From NCBI RefSeq assembly GCF_051014445.1, contig NC_135141.1:33627422-33691421 (forward strand): 64,000 nucleotides of DNA. Reading direction: 5' to 3'. A model generated the notes under the pieces. The model was not told where the DNA came from and ran no database searches. It was given only the letters and a program-made list of their open reading frames with translations. The stretch is from Colletes latitarsis. Taxonomy: Eukaryota > Arthropoda > Insecta > Hymenoptera > Colletidae. Position 1 is the first letter of the stretch; the number at the start of each line of letters is the position of its first letter. This document shows, one piece after another, positions 63,274 through 64,000 of this stretch. The translations under genes and the position numbers were made by a program.

Positions 63274-64000
63274 TACAGTAAAATCCCGATTATCCGACAT
63301 AATCGTTTAGAAATTACGACGTTACAAACATACGCATGAAATTTCGGCGAAATATTTTCGGTAAAGAATTTTTTTCTCGAAAGTGAGTAGGATTTCGGAA
63401 GTATGTGTGTTCACAAAAAATGATTGTATTTGACCCCCGCAACTGAAAATAATTTTTTTAGAACGATTCGAAAATTTTTTTTTTTCGCCGAAAAATTTAG
63501 GCACCTACCCCCTGTCGATTTTTCTTAAAAATTCCTTTTTCGTTTTTAGTAATTTTGTTTGACGCCCTACAGAAAAATTGTCTAATACTTTTTTGTAGGT
63601 ACCCATGAGCTCTACTTCAGAAAACAGTTTCATTGAAATATATTCACAATTGTAGGAGTTATGGCTGTTTGAAAATTGGACCATTTTTATGGGGTTTTTC
63701 TCATTTTGCGGGGACAAGGACCAACTTTTCGAATATTTTTGCAATTTGTACATATTCTCCATCAAAATACGCGTAGTTTGCTTTTTTAAACATTAAAATC
63801 GTCCAATCCGTTCAGAAGTTATGATGTTTTAAAGATTCGCATGAAATTTCAGGGAAGCATTTCTGACCTCACATTAGATTTTCGGTAAGGAATTTTTTCC
63901 TCGAAACTGGGTAGGATTTCGAGGGTATGTGTAATGACCGAAAATGATTGTACTTGACCCCCGCAACCGAAAATAATTTTTTCAGAACGATTTCAAATTT
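63274..64000. mobile_element. Composite repeat with pogo-like end, cut by the window edge
   Basis: It starts TA-CAGTAAAATCCCGATTATCC, which resembles the terminal inverted repeats of pogo/Tigger-type elements with TA target sites. Inside, a module (CTCGAAA...GTAGGATTTCG...GACCCCCGCAACTGAAAATA) occurs at about 63375-63480 and again at about 63890-64000, roughly 520 bp apart. The module also matches the middle of the 36919 element. No transposase is seen. An 86-codon minus-strand frame (63505-63765) has no recognisable motif. The right end is outside the window. Confidence 0.55.

Overview
The window is animal nuclear DNA, most likely from an insect. The coding signal is one large gene on the minus strand with GT-AG introns. 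Around it lie tens of kilobases of CpG-rich, AT-moderate noncoding DNA with microsatellites and small palindromic transposon remnants. CpG is not depleted (TCGA, CGAACG and CGATCG words are everywhere), which suits a hymenopteran such as a bee. That placement is inference, since no species marker can be read directly. There is no sign of prokaryotic operons, CRISPR arrays, rRNA or a convincing tRNA.

The one gene I can name is the insect homologue of vertebrate RREB1 (Drosophila hindsight/pebbled), a multi-zinc-finger nuclear transcription factor. I read four coding exons on the minus strand: 20612-20552 (start exon, the least certain), 9313-9243, 8823-4468 and 4343-3774. Their splice phases agree (1, 0, 0). 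They give about 1685 residues with 16 C2H2-type fingers, a PLDLS-type CtBP-binding motif, an acidic middle region and a 13-lysine tract encoded by an AAG microsatellite.

Layout: 1-3773 is the 3' flank and probable 3' UTR. 3774-9313 holds the main coding exons. 9314-20551 is an 11.2 kb first intron containing a promoter-like CpG/CT-rich island (about 12.5-13.6 kb) and a possible GATA/AP-1 cluster. 20613-21400 is a GA-rich (minus strand) probable promoter/5' UTR. 21.4-64.0 kb, about 43 kb, has no recognisable protein gene. It may be upstream regulatory DNA, introns of an unseen gene, or a true desert.

The 43 kb flank holds a small family of TA-flanked palindromic repeats (MITE-like) with at least four copies, the best being 379 bp with terminal inverted repeats of about 118 bp. 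A related composite repeat with a pogo-like end runs off the right edge. The flank also has local duplications at 30-31 kb and 36.5-37.5 kb, a perfect 15-bp-stem hairpin at 59.4 kb, and two short ORFs with good start contexts at 42.6 and 56.8 kb that could be small proteins or first exons. I found no clear evidence of a new multi-gene system. The best leads are the repeat family, the unusual RREB1 start exon and the 42.6 kb short ORF.
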